Origin: Methanosuratincolales archaeon
GTDB taxonomy: Archaea > Thermoproteota > Methanomethylicia > Methanomethylicales > Methanomethylicaceae
DNA length: 36,732 nucleotides
Assembly (NCBI GenBank): GCA_014361445.1
Contig: JACIVQ010000010.1
Location: forward strand, 1 to 36,732
Direction of reading: 5' to 3'
Part shown: positions 29,043 through 36,732 of the stretch, piece after piece
Numbering within the stretch: the first letter of the stretch is position 1
Layout: each line of letters opens with the position of its first letter
Notes under the pieces: model-generated
The model's input: the letters and a program-made list of their open reading frames with translations, nothing else
The model's database searches: none
Told to the model about the DNA's origin: nothing
Made by a program: the position numbers and the translations under genes

Positions 29043-29369
29043 CTACGGGATGGTTCTGAACCGTTCCACAGCGACCTTCACAATCTCTTCCACACCTTTC
29101 TCGAGGTTGTTCTCCGCCTTCCTTTTGATGATCTCTCCCTCTTCATAGGATCTCTTCTTTATCTCGGCTGCCTTCCTTTTTGCTTCTTCAATCTTCTCTG
29201 AAAAGACCCTCTCGCCCTCCTTCTGCGCCTCTTCCTCGATCTCCCTCTCAATTTTTTTTGCTTCTTCTTCGGTCCTCCTTACAACCTCGGCCGCAATTTT
29301 TTTACTCTCAGACTCAATAGCATCTGCTTCTTCCTCAACTTTTTTCAGGGCCAGAATTAATCGCTCCAA
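29043..29369 (-). CDS. atpH: A-type ATP synthase subunit H (peripheral stalk)
   Basis: Glu/Lys/Ala-rich coiled coil; located upstream of atpC on the same strand. Confidence 0.75.
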   Translation of the reverse strand: MERLILALKKVEEEADAIESESKKIAAEVVRRTEEEAKKIEREIEEEAQKEGERVFSEKIEEAKRKAAEIKKRSYEEGEIIKRKAENNLEKGVEEIVKVAVERFRTIP

Positions 29370-29370
29370 G

Positions 29371-30177
29371 TCAACACCGCCTCCCTGAGACGATATAGCC
29401 TGTGTGGCCTACCATAATAGTGTCCGGTCTGGTCTCATTGACCTTGACCTTATACCCTCTCATAATCAATTCTACTGCCTTTATATTTATAAACTGCGCT
29501 TTTTCCATTGCATCAACAGTCTTTTCCACCTGGTTTATGGTTGGGCTGAAGCTTACTAACCTGCCTCCGACTCTGAGCGCCTTACGAGCCTCTTCAACAA
29601 CAAGCCAAGGAGTTGCCATATCCAATATCACAGCGTCGACATCCGTCTCGTCTATTCCTTTTGTTATATCCTTGAGCTTAAACTCTACAAACTTTTCTAA
29701 ACCTAAACTCTCCAGATTCTTTTTTGCATTCACTTGGAAATCCTCCCTAACTTCATAGGTGTATACTTTGCCGTTTGGTCTAACCATGTTTGCCAGATAG
29801 CTGGTCAATGCACCACTACCAGTCCCACACTCCACTACCCTAGAACCTGATCTTACATTTGCGATTAAAGCTATGTATGCCATATCTTTTGGGTATATAA
29901 TCTGGGTCTTCCGTGCTATTTTTTCCAAATGATCCAAATAATCTGCAGGAAGGATCTTCAAGGCTACCCCCAAGCTCGTCAAAACTTCTGAGCCATAGGG
30001 TTTTCCTATTAGGTCTTCGATGTTTATAATGCCTTTATGTGTGTGAAACTTCTTGCCCCTCTCAACCTTCAATATCCAGCTCTTGCGGTCATTCAAATAA
30101 AGGAGGACTTCATCTCCCTCTGCCACCAAATCCATAAATATCACCAAATTTGGAGTAGTCTTCTTTTTTCCCTTCAA
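29371..30177 (-). CDS. trmI: tRNA (adenine-N1)-methyltransferase TrmI-like
   Basis: FHTHKGIINIEDLIGKPYGSEV; TQIIYPKDMAYIALIANVRSGSRVVECGTGSGALTSYLA; VDAVILDMATPW. Confidence 0.9.
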   Translation of the reverse strand: MKGKKKTTPNLVIFMDLVAEGDEVLLYLNDRKSWILKVERGKKFHTHKGIINIEDLIGKPYGSEVLTSLGVALKILPADYLDHLEKIARKTQIIYPKDMAYIALIANVRSGSRVVECGTGSGALTSYLANMVRPNGKVYTYEVREDFQVNAKKNLESLGLEKFVEFKLKDITKGIDETDVDAVILDMATPWLVVEEARKALRVGGRLVSFSPTINQVEKTVDAMEKAQFINIKAVELIMRGYKVKVNETRPDTIMVGHTGYIVSGRRC

Positions 30178-30341
30178 TTGATTTCATTCAAATCCCCTAC
30201 AAATCAACGGACTCGGAATTGATATCAACCCTCTATTGAACGTTCAAAATAATAAGAGTTGTCGCCTCGACAGCAACCAAATTGAATCAAAACTCTTATT
30301 TATGGGATTATGTTTTGCTCACACTGTAGGAGTGATTAACC

Positions 30342-31544
30342 TTGCAGAGACCGTTAGAAGGAATACGTGTTTTAAGTGTGACTGGCGCCCTCTTTGGACC
30401 CTACTGCGGGATGCTCTTGGCAGACTTAGGTGCCGAGGTCATAAAAGTTGAACGCCCAGTTTATGGAGATATGAATAGAGAATGGGGCCCATTCTTCCCT
30501 AACGTTCAGGGCCCTGACAAGAGTGGATACTTTGTAAGCATCCACAGGAACCACAAAGGCATAACGCTGAATCTGAAGAATCCAAAAGCGAAAGAGATAC
30601 TAAAGGAGCTAGTTAAAAAGAGCGACGTCCTTATTGAGAACTTCAAGCCAGGGACCTTGGACGAATGGGGCATTGGTTACGAGGAGCTCAAGAAAGTAAA
30701 TCCACGCCTGATTTACGCTTGCGGGTCTGGATTCGGTCACTATGGTCCTTACAGTCAATGGCCGAGCTACGACATCATCGGTCAGGCCATGGGTGGCTTT
30801 ATGGATCTGAACGGGTGGCCCGACAAACCGCCATGCAGAGCAGGATCATCGATAGGCGATATCATAGCCGGAATGTTTCTCTGCATAGGCATACTCGCTG
30901 CCCTCAGGTACAGAGACATCACAGGGAAGGGTCAAAAGATCGACGTTGCACAGATGGACTCCATGATTGCGGTTTTGGAGAACGCAGTAATACGCTACAC
31001 ACTGGAGGGCAAACCACCGACCAGAATTGGAGCAAAGCACCCCACCATAACCCCCTTCGACGTCTTCAAGGCTAAGGACGGGTATGTAGTCATAGCGGTG
31101 GGCAACGAGGCAATATGGAAGAGATTCTGCACAGCGATAGGTAAGCCAGAATGGATTGATGACCCGAGGTTCGCCACAAACCAACTCAGGTGCAAGAACG
31201 AATCCATACTGAAGTCCCTCATCGAGGAGTGGACGCAGGACAAGACCCGATGGGACATAGCCAAGCTACTTCTATCACATGACATACCCTCCGCCCCGGT
31301 GTATAACGTGGCCGAGGCTGTGGAGGATCCGCACACCAAGGCAAGAGAGATGATCGTAGAGGTCGAGCAGCCACAGTATGGTAAAGTCAGGATAGCGGGT
31401 TGCCCAATAAAGTTCTCAGAGACTCCGATAAAAGTCTTCAAGCCTGCTCCATTGCTCGGACAACACACTGAAGAGGTCCTCACAAGTCTTCTGGGATACA
31501 CGAAAGATCAGATAGAGGCTCTGAGGAGAGAGGGTGCAATATAA
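30342..31544 (+). CDS. CaiB/BaiF family (family III) CoA transferase
   Basis: PLEGIRVLSVTGALFGPYCGMLLADLGAEVIKVERP; NHKGITLNLKNPKAKEILKELVKKSDVLIENFKPGTLDEWGIGYEELKKVNPRLIY. Confidence 0.95.
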   Translation: MQRPLEGIRVLSVTGALFGPYCGMLLADLGAEVIKVERPVYGDMNREWGPFFPNVQGPDKSGYFVSIHRNHKGITLNLKNPKAKEILKELVKKSDVLIENFKPGTLDEWGIGYEELKKVNPRLIYACGSGFGHYGPYSQWPSYDIIGQAMGGFMDLNGWPDKPPCRAGSSIGDIIAGMFLCIGILAALRYRDITGKGQKIDVAQMDSMIAVLENAVIRYTLEGKPPTRIGAKHPTITPFDVFKAKDGYVVIAVGNEAIWKRFCTAIGKPEWIDDPRFATNQLRCKNESILKSLIEEWTQDKTRWDIAKLLLSHDIPSAPVYNVAEAVEDPHTKAREMIVEVEQPQYGKVRIAGCPIKFSETPIKVFKPAPLLGQHTEEVLTSLLGYTKDQIEALRREGAI

Positions 31545-31570
31545 AAGCACCCCCACCTCATGGATTTTTT

Positions 31571-32533
31571 GTGGTTGGCTTGTCCAATCGAATCGACGAG
31601 CTCTTAACCGCCGGCTCTTTCATCTCAGGTCAAAAGATTGCGAAAGAGTTTGGAGTGAGTAGGACAGCAGTTTTCAAGAGAGTGCAACAACTCAGAAAAC
31701 TTGGATACTGCATAGAGGGTGTGCAAAAGAAAGGCTACCGGCTTGTGCCAAGGTTTGACGGCCTACTACCACTCGAGATAAAGGTCAGATTAAAGACTAA
31801 GATTTTTGGCAAAGAGGTCATAACTCTGGACTCAGTAGATTCGACTCAAGCTTGCTTAAATAAACTCGCTGAAAAAGGCGCCCCTGAAGGCACCTTAGTT
31901 CTGGCTCTGGAGCAGACCCATGGGAGGGGCAGGATGAATAGGTCTTGGTCATCCCCGAGAGGAGGTCTCTGGTTCAGCCTGCTCCTACGCCCTTCCATCC
32001 CTCCTATGGAGCTTCACAAATTGACCCTACTCTTTGGCGTCGCTATCGTAGCATCCTTAAAGCCATTTGGAATCAATGCGACTTTAAAGTGGCCAAACGA
32101 CGTCCTTGTAGAGCGGAGAAAGCTGTGCGGTATACTCCTTGAAGCCTCAACAGAGGCGGATCGCGTGGGGCACGTTATCGCGGGCATAGGCATAAATGCT
32201 AACAACTCGTTCGCTGACTTACCAAGCGAAATACGCAACTCTGCGGTCTCTATGCGTGACATCCTTGGCACCAAAATAGATAGGGCTGAGTTGTTGTGTG
32301 GGATTTTAAAATACTCGGAAGATCTATACCTAGAGGCTTCAGAAAAGGGCTTCTCAAAGATCCTATCACTCTGGCGCACCAGCTCCTGCACGCTTGGACA
32401 GAGGGTTGAGGTCTTATTACCAGACGGGATTTTAAGTGGACTCGCAGTTGATATAGATGAAGATGGGTACCTAGTGGTCAAGTACCATGGCGGTCTTAAA
32501 AAGATATACTCCGGCGATATCATTCTCCTTTGA
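31571..32533 (+). CDS. birA: biotin-[acetyl-CoA-carboxylase] ligase with N-terminal HTH (BirA)
   Basis: HTH: SGQKIAKEFGVSRTAVFKRVQQLRKLGYCIEGVQKKGYRL; ligase: EQTHGRGRMNRSWSSPRGGLWFSLLLRP, LKWPNDVLVERRKLCGILLE. Confidence 0.95.
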   Translation: MVGLSNRIDELLTAGSFISGQKIAKEFGVSRTAVFKRVQQLRKLGYCIEGVQKKGYRLVPRFDGLLPLEIKVRLKTKIFGKEVITLDSVDSTQACLNKLAEKGAPEGTLVLALEQTHGRGRMNRSWSSPRGGLWFSLLLRPSIPPMELHKLTLLFGVAIVASLKPFGINATLKWPNDVLVERRKLCGILLEASTEADRVGHVIAGIGINANNSFADLPSEIRNSAVSMRDILGTKIDRAELLCGILKYSEDLYLEASEKGFSKILSLWRTSSCTLGQRVEVLLPDGILSGLAVDIDEDGYLVVKYHGGLKKIYSGDIILL

Positions 32534-32535
32534 TG

Positions 32536-33762
32536 TTAGACTCCCTTTGTTAGACTCTTGTCAATGATGAAAAGCCTTCTTCTTATCTCTGCCTGTAAGT
32601 TCTCCGGCAGCCCAGGTAGCCCTGGGTCTAAGAACCCCTTTACTAAGATGCTTATCGCCTCGTCAGGCGGTATTCCCCTGGACATGATGTAATGGAGCTG
32701 TTCCTCTTGGAGCTTCCCTATGGCTGCCTCGTGGGAGAGTTCAGTATCCGAATGTTCGGCAATCAGTTCGGGTATGGCTGTTATGGACGCAGTTGGGCAG
32801 AGGATCATTCCCCTACACTCTAGGTGCCCTTTGGTATCCCTGCTCTGGCCGATTATCTGACCCCTGTTATAAACTTTAGAAGTCCCAGTGGCGACTACCT
32901 TGAATACCGATTCTCCCGAGCTCCCTTCTTCCATTAGTATGATTCTGTTTCCAAGGTCTATTATGGAATCCTTGCTCGCATATATTATGGAGTTGAATTT
33001 TGCCTTTGCCCCCCTTCCCAGCAGATATACTGTTGGGTATGTTTGTATATCTCGGACAGGTTTGATGAGCACATAATTTGATATGAAAACCCCTCCTTCC
33101 TCAACAATCGCACCCGTCCTAGGTCTAACGTAAGTCTCCTCTCCCCAGCTATGTATCATTGTAAAAATAACTTTGGCATTCTTCTTCACGTAAAATTCTG
33201 TTATTCCTAAATGTGCTGCTCTCTTGGCTCTATCCCCTACGGTACATCCCGTAACAATATTGATCTCTGACCCTTCCTCGGCTATAATTATGTTATGTGG
33301 TGCCTGAAGAAGTCCTTCGGAGTCGATAAAAAGGCATGCCTGTACTGGTTGCGTTATCTTCTCATTTGCTAATGCCCTTATGAAATAACCTTTTGTCCTG
33401 TTGAGTTCTGCAGTTGCGGTATACTTGTCCTGCTCTACGGATAGGGCCTTCCAGTAGTACTGCCTTAACCAATCGTACTTCGAGAGGGCATCATCAATCG
33501 GCATTAGCTCTAGACCTTTTATCCTAGACGCAAGTTGCGATAGAATGACCGAATGATCGAGCTGAAAATAGATGCCGCTTTTTTTCTCCGACAGTTCTAT
33601 TCCCACTTCAAGCGCTTTGTCGGGCGCGTCGTCTGGAATGGCATCTCTTGAAACAGCTTGCCCAGTAAATCTGCTAAGGTCAACGTCGTTTCCAAATGGT
33701 GCTTTCTTGTTCAGTGCCTCCATAGCCCTTAGTTTGAACTTCTCCCGCCAGCCCTCATCCAC
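32536..33762 (-). CDS. sufB: SufB/SufD-family Fe-S assembly scaffold (SmsB-like)
   Basis: Beta-helix core NIVTGCTVGDRAKRAAHLGITEFYVKKNAKVIFTMIHSWGEETYVRPRTGAIVEEGG; ECRGMILCPTASITAIPELIAEHSDTELSHEAAIGKLQEEQLHYIMSRGI. Confidence 0.93.
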   Translation of the reverse strand: MDEGWREKFKLRAMEALNKKAPFGNDVDLSRFTGQAVSRDAIPDDAPDKALEVGIELSEKKSGIYFQLDHSVILSQLASRIKGLELMPIDDALSKYDWLRQYYWKALSVEQDKYTATAELNRTKGYFIRALANEKITQPVQACLFIDSEGLLQAPHNIIIAEEGSEINIVTGCTVGDRAKRAAHLGITEFYVKKNAKVIFTMIHSWGEETYVRPRTGAIVEEGGVFISNYVLIKPVRDIQTYPTVYLLGRGAKAKFNSIIYASKDSIIDLGNRIILMEEGSSGESVFKVVATGTSKVYNRGQIIGQSRDTKGHLECRGMILCPTASITAIPELIAEHSDTELSHEAAIGKLQEEQLHYIMSRGIPPDEAISILVKGFLDPGLPGLPENLQAEIRRRLFIIDKSLTKGV

Positions 33763-34501
33763 TTGCTGTCGCCCCCTTTATCAGCGCCTCATAGCCTAGG
33801 GCCTCTATTTTCGGTATCAACTCCTCGTAGGATCCACTCAAAACTATCCTTCCATTGGACATTATGTGAACTTTATTTGGTTTTAGGTACTGGAGTATGT
33901 GTCTGTGGTGGGTTATCACTATAGCTGAACATCTGTTGGCCTCGAGATACTCTCTCAGGGAGCCCCCTAGGATCCTGAGCGAATCTATATCCACTCCGCT
34001 GTCTATCTCGTCCAGAATAATCAGTTTCGGTCTCATGGCAAATATCTGGGCCAACTCGCTTCTCTTCCTCTCCCCCCCGGAGAAACCAACATTTAACTCC
34101 CTATCCATGTAAAGTGAGGGCTCCATGTTGACCTTCCGAAGGATCATCTCAACAAACCCGGTGTCCGATTTCGAAGTCCATGGGTTTATTCCACCCGCCA
34201 GAGCGATCATATCCTTAAGCTTTATGCCCCTGATAGCAGGCGGGGATTGGAAGGCGATAGCAAGTCCTGCCTTTGCCCTCTCGTGAATTGCCCTATATGT
34301 AATATCCTCTCCTCTAAAAATTATCCTCCCCTTAGTTATGTTGTATTGTGGGAAACCTGCGAGTGTTAAGGCGAGAGTAGTCTTCCCCGAAGCGTTGTGA
34401 CCCATTATTGCTACTACCTCTCCCTCATCCACGGTGAGATTAACTCCCCTGAGGACCTCTCTATTATCTATCGATACGTACAGGCCTTGAACTTCAAGCA
34501 T
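33755..34501 (-). CDS. sufC: SufC-type Fe-S assembly ATPase
   Basis: Start set at internal ATG (34501): MLEVQGLYVSIDNREVLRGVNL; Walker A GHNASGKTTLALTLAG; NVGFSGGERKRSELAQIFAMRPKLIILDEIDSGVDID. Confidence 0.95.
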   Translation of the reverse strand: MLEVQGLYVSIDNREVLRGVNLTVDEGEVVAIMGHNASGKTTLALTLAGFPQYNITKGRIIFRGEDITYRAIHERAKAGLAIAFQSPPAIRGIKLKDMIALAGGINPWTSKSDTGFVEMILRKVNMEPSLYMDRELNVGFSGGERKRSELAQIFAMRPKLIILDEIDSGVDIDSLRILGGSLREYLEANRCSAIVITHHRHILQYLKPNKVHIMSNGRIVLSGSYEELIPKIEALGYEALIKGATASG

Positions 34502-35300
34502 CAATTCTGGCGAACCTCCAACACTGCATGTTGCAATCCTTGCAGTCCTCCTCCTCGGCGACAACCCTCCTCTCACCTTTAAGCTTAATGACCTCCTTCC
34601 AAGCATCCTCTAGGTTTTCACCCTCCAACAAATAGCATTTCCCTCCCTCTCCTCCATTAATTCCTCCTCCTCCAATGGGGTAACACTCGCACCCAAACAG
34701 GATATTGAAGGCCTCGACCTCGGTCACAACCTCTCCTGGCAGGGGCATCATGCCAACCGGCATTTTCATAGCGTAGCGGAACTTCCTATTCCCCATCCTC
34801 GGGATTATCTCCCAAATAGAATAAGGAATCAACTTCTCAAGGCTTACTGGGACTATTATCTTCACACCTCTAGAGAGCAACACACCAATACTCATTCCCA
34901 AAGTCCCGCCCGTCTGGGATCCCAGAAATACTCCTGCATTTCCGAAGGGGTCGATAGCGTTTGCCCCCTTGATAAACACATCATTTGGTCCCAAGTCGTT
35001 CAAAACGTCTTTCATTGAGAGCTCTGTTACCTTCCCCTCCCTTATAACCAATTCTCTCAGCCGGGTACTTGGATTGGTAATACACGTCCCGCGAGAGGTT
35101 ATTATCCCTATGGCAAACTTTCCCTTCTCTTTTATCTCTGTCCCCATCACCTCCTCCGCGACAAAAGCATTTGTTGTTCCGAGACATATTACAACGGTCC
35201 CATTCTTCAGGGCATCCCTTACAGGCTCCATCGCAGCAACTGCTCTCCCTATCAGCCTTTTTGCCTCAGAGGGTGTGAGTGTTACAAGCGCCCTTTCCAT
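34494..35300 (-). CDS. conserved protein of unknown function with Cys-rich C-terminus, overlapping sufC
   Basis: VICLGTTNAFVAEEVMG...FIKGANAIDPFGNAGVFLGSQTGGTLGMSIGVL...LFGCECYPIGGGGINGGEGG...EEDCKDCNMQCWRF; stop overlaps the sufC start by 8 nt. Confidence 0.8.
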   Translation of the reverse strand: MERALVTLTPSEAKRLIGRAVAAMEPVRDALKNGTVVICLGTTNAFVAEEVMGTEIKEKGKFAIGIITSRGTCITNPSTRLRELVIREGKVTELSMKDVLNDLGPNDVFIKGANAIDPFGNAGVFLGSQTGGTLGMSIGVLLSRGVKIIVPVSLEKLIPYSIWEIIPRMGNRKFRYAMKMPVGMMPLPGEVVTEVEAFNILFGCECYPIGGGGINGGEGGKCYLLEGENLEDAWKEVIKLKGERRVVAEEEDCKDCNMQCWRFARIDA

Positions 35301-35380
35301 AAATTATCCCGCCATTATACCTAAACCTCAAACTAAAAAGTTATATGTTTTCTCTTTGAATAAGACCCTAAGGTCAGAAT

Positions 35381-36070
35381 ATGCGAAGGCTCTTCTTCCT
35401 CCCCATCGTAGGTGTTATGCTGGCAATATTCTTAATAGTTCTAGTTTTCATGGTGCCTCTCATCTTATTTGGAATTATTGGAAGGACACTCTACAGGTTC
35501 GGTCTGCCGTGGTATGGCTTTTTGCTCTTTTTGATTTTTAGCCTTGTGGGCAGCACCGTAAATGTCCCACTCTGGAAGATTAGGACTGATATCCCAGTCA
35601 TCATTATGAGGTATGCATACTTTATGGGAATACCGTATCCCATCCCATCAATCGAGTCAAAGGAGTCCTACACTACTGTATCTATAAACGTTGGGGGCGC
35701 CCTAATGCCCCTCGTACTTTCCTCTTATTTATTAATAGTCAATTCAGCAGCTATTCCTGCGTCATTTTTTGCAACACTTTTGATTTCAATACTGACTTAC
35801 TTTCTCTCGAGACCAGTTCAAGGTCTTGGAATAGTAGTTCCAGGCTTTATACCCCCGATACTTACAGCGATCTTTGCTTTGTTAGTTGGGGGAGAGTATG
35901 CTCCAGTTGTAGCCTATGTAGGTGGGACTGTAGGTACGCTGTTAGGGGCGGACCTCTTCCACAAGAAGGACTTTAAAAAATTGGGGGCTCCTAACGTCAG
36001 CATCGGCGGCGCAGGGACGTTTGACGGGATCTTTTTGACGGGCTTGATCGCTCTCTTGCTTGCATCGTGA
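35381..36070 (+). CDS. DUF1614-like membrane protein
   Basis: Multi-TM; INVGGALMPLVLSSYLL; GLGIVVPGFIPPILTAIFALLVGGEYAPVVAYVGGTVGTLLGADLFH; GGAGTFDGIFLTGLIALLLA. Confidence 0.75.
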   Translation: MRRLFFLPIVGVMLAIFLIVLVFMVPLILFGIIGRTLYRFGLPWYGFLLFLIFSLVGSTVNVPLWKIRTDIPVIIMRYAYFMGIPYPIPSIESKESYTTVSINVGGALMPLVLSSYLLIVNSAAIPASFFATLLISILTYFLSRPVQGLGIVVPGFIPPILTAIFALLVGGEYAPVVAYVGGTVGTLLGADLFHKKDFKKLGAPNVSIGGAGTFDGIFLTGLIALLLAS

Positions 36071-36079
36071 GGTGGTCGA

Positions 36080-36732
36080 ATGCGCCTAGCGGTACTGTAC
36101 TCTGGTGGAAAGGACAGCAATCTTGCCCTCTACCGGCTTCTGAGGGAGGGGCATGAGATCGCTTCTCTTTTGACTGTAATCCCTGCAAAACCTGACTCTT
36201 GGATGTTTCACCGCCCCAATGTTGAGTTTGCAGGCCTTCAGGCCGAGTGTATGCATTTTCCTTGGTTATCTCTTAGAGTGTCTGGGGAAAAAGAGAAGGA
36301 GGTCACCGAACTTATTCCTGCCCTGTCCCGCCTTAAGGACCAATTGAAGATTGAAGGTATAGCCACCGGTGCTATATCCAGTAATTACCAGAAGAGCAGA
36401 GTGGAGAAATTGTGCAATACCTTAGGTCTGAAGACTATCTCTCCACTATGGGGTACTCCTGAGCTAGAATTACTTTCCGAGATTCTGAATCTTAAGTTCG
36501 AGACTTACTTTACCTCAGTCTCTGCCGAGGGATTGGACGAGGAATGGCTCGGAAAATTGTTGGACTGGAACAGGGTTGAGCGGCTACTCAAATTGAAAGA
36601 GAAGTATGGGCTGAACCCTTCGGGAGAGGGAGGAGAATATGAAACCTTCGTATGTGACTCCCCCCTCTTCAAAAGGAAATTGAAGGTTGTTGAAGCCGAG
36701 ACCACATGGCACCACAACTCTGGAACATGGAA
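36080..36732 (+). CDS. dph6: Dph6-like ATP-pyrophosphatase (diphthine-ammonia ligase family), 3' end outside window
   Basis: MRLAVLYSGGKDSNLALYRLL (PP-loop), GAISSNYQKSRVEKLC, GLNPSGEGGEYETFVCDSPLF; frame open to window end, not in the ORF track. Confidence 0.92.
   Translation, partial: MRLAVLYSGGKDSNLALYRLLREGHEIASLLTVIPAKPDSWMFHRPNVEFAGLQAECMHFPWLSLRVSGEKEKEVTELIPALSRLKDQLKIEGIATGAISSNYQKSRVEKLCNTLGLKTISPLWGTPELELLSEILNLKFETYFTSVSAEGLDEEWLGKLLDWNRVERLLKLKEKYGLNPSGEGGEYETFVCDSPLFKRKLKVVEAETTWHHNSGTW

Noticed and set aside
31571-32533. Possible biotin-dependent carboxylase operon around birA
   Set aside because: No biotin carrier or carboxylase gene in the window; neighbours are a CoA-transferase and Suf genes.

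Overview
This window is an archaeal chromosome segment with compact gene spacing, many 4-nt ATGA overlaps, TATA-like promoters and GTG/TTG starts. Gene content suggests a TACK-lineage, possibly methanogenic archaeon (Methanomethylicia/Verstraetearchaeota-like). It encodes the TACK-type ribosomal protein eS30, which the ORF track missed, together with a complete Ehb-type energy-converting [NiFe] hydrogenase. The centrepiece is a gene train of about 17 kb (10976-28098, +). A small conserved ORF leads into ehbA-P, with a polyferredoxin module split over four genes that carries 16 CxxCxxCxxxC-type clusters. Twenty nt later comes an A-type ATP synthase set (F-E-A-B-D-[47-aa orf]-K-I). The missing subunits H and C are convergent on the minus strand behind a TrmI-like methyltransferase. 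Upstream are Trm1 (partial), a giant S-layer-like protein with eight DxDxN/ETGxNTGxFE repeats followed by a coiled-coil, membrane-anchored SlaB-like partner, SpeD, DUF1805, ProRS and an EndoQ-like PHP protein. Downstream are a CoA-transferase, BirA, a SufC/SufB-type pair coupled to an uncharacterised conserved protein, a DUF1614-like protein and a partial Dph6-like ATPase. Three short non-coding segments look like degenerate IS200/IS605 (TnpB) ends. They share the right-end sequence TAGCTCACAA, and one follows a recognisable TnpB C-terminal tail, so they are candidate orphan omega/reRNA loci. No rRNA, tRNA or CRISPR array was recognised. All family calls are by eye, without database searches.
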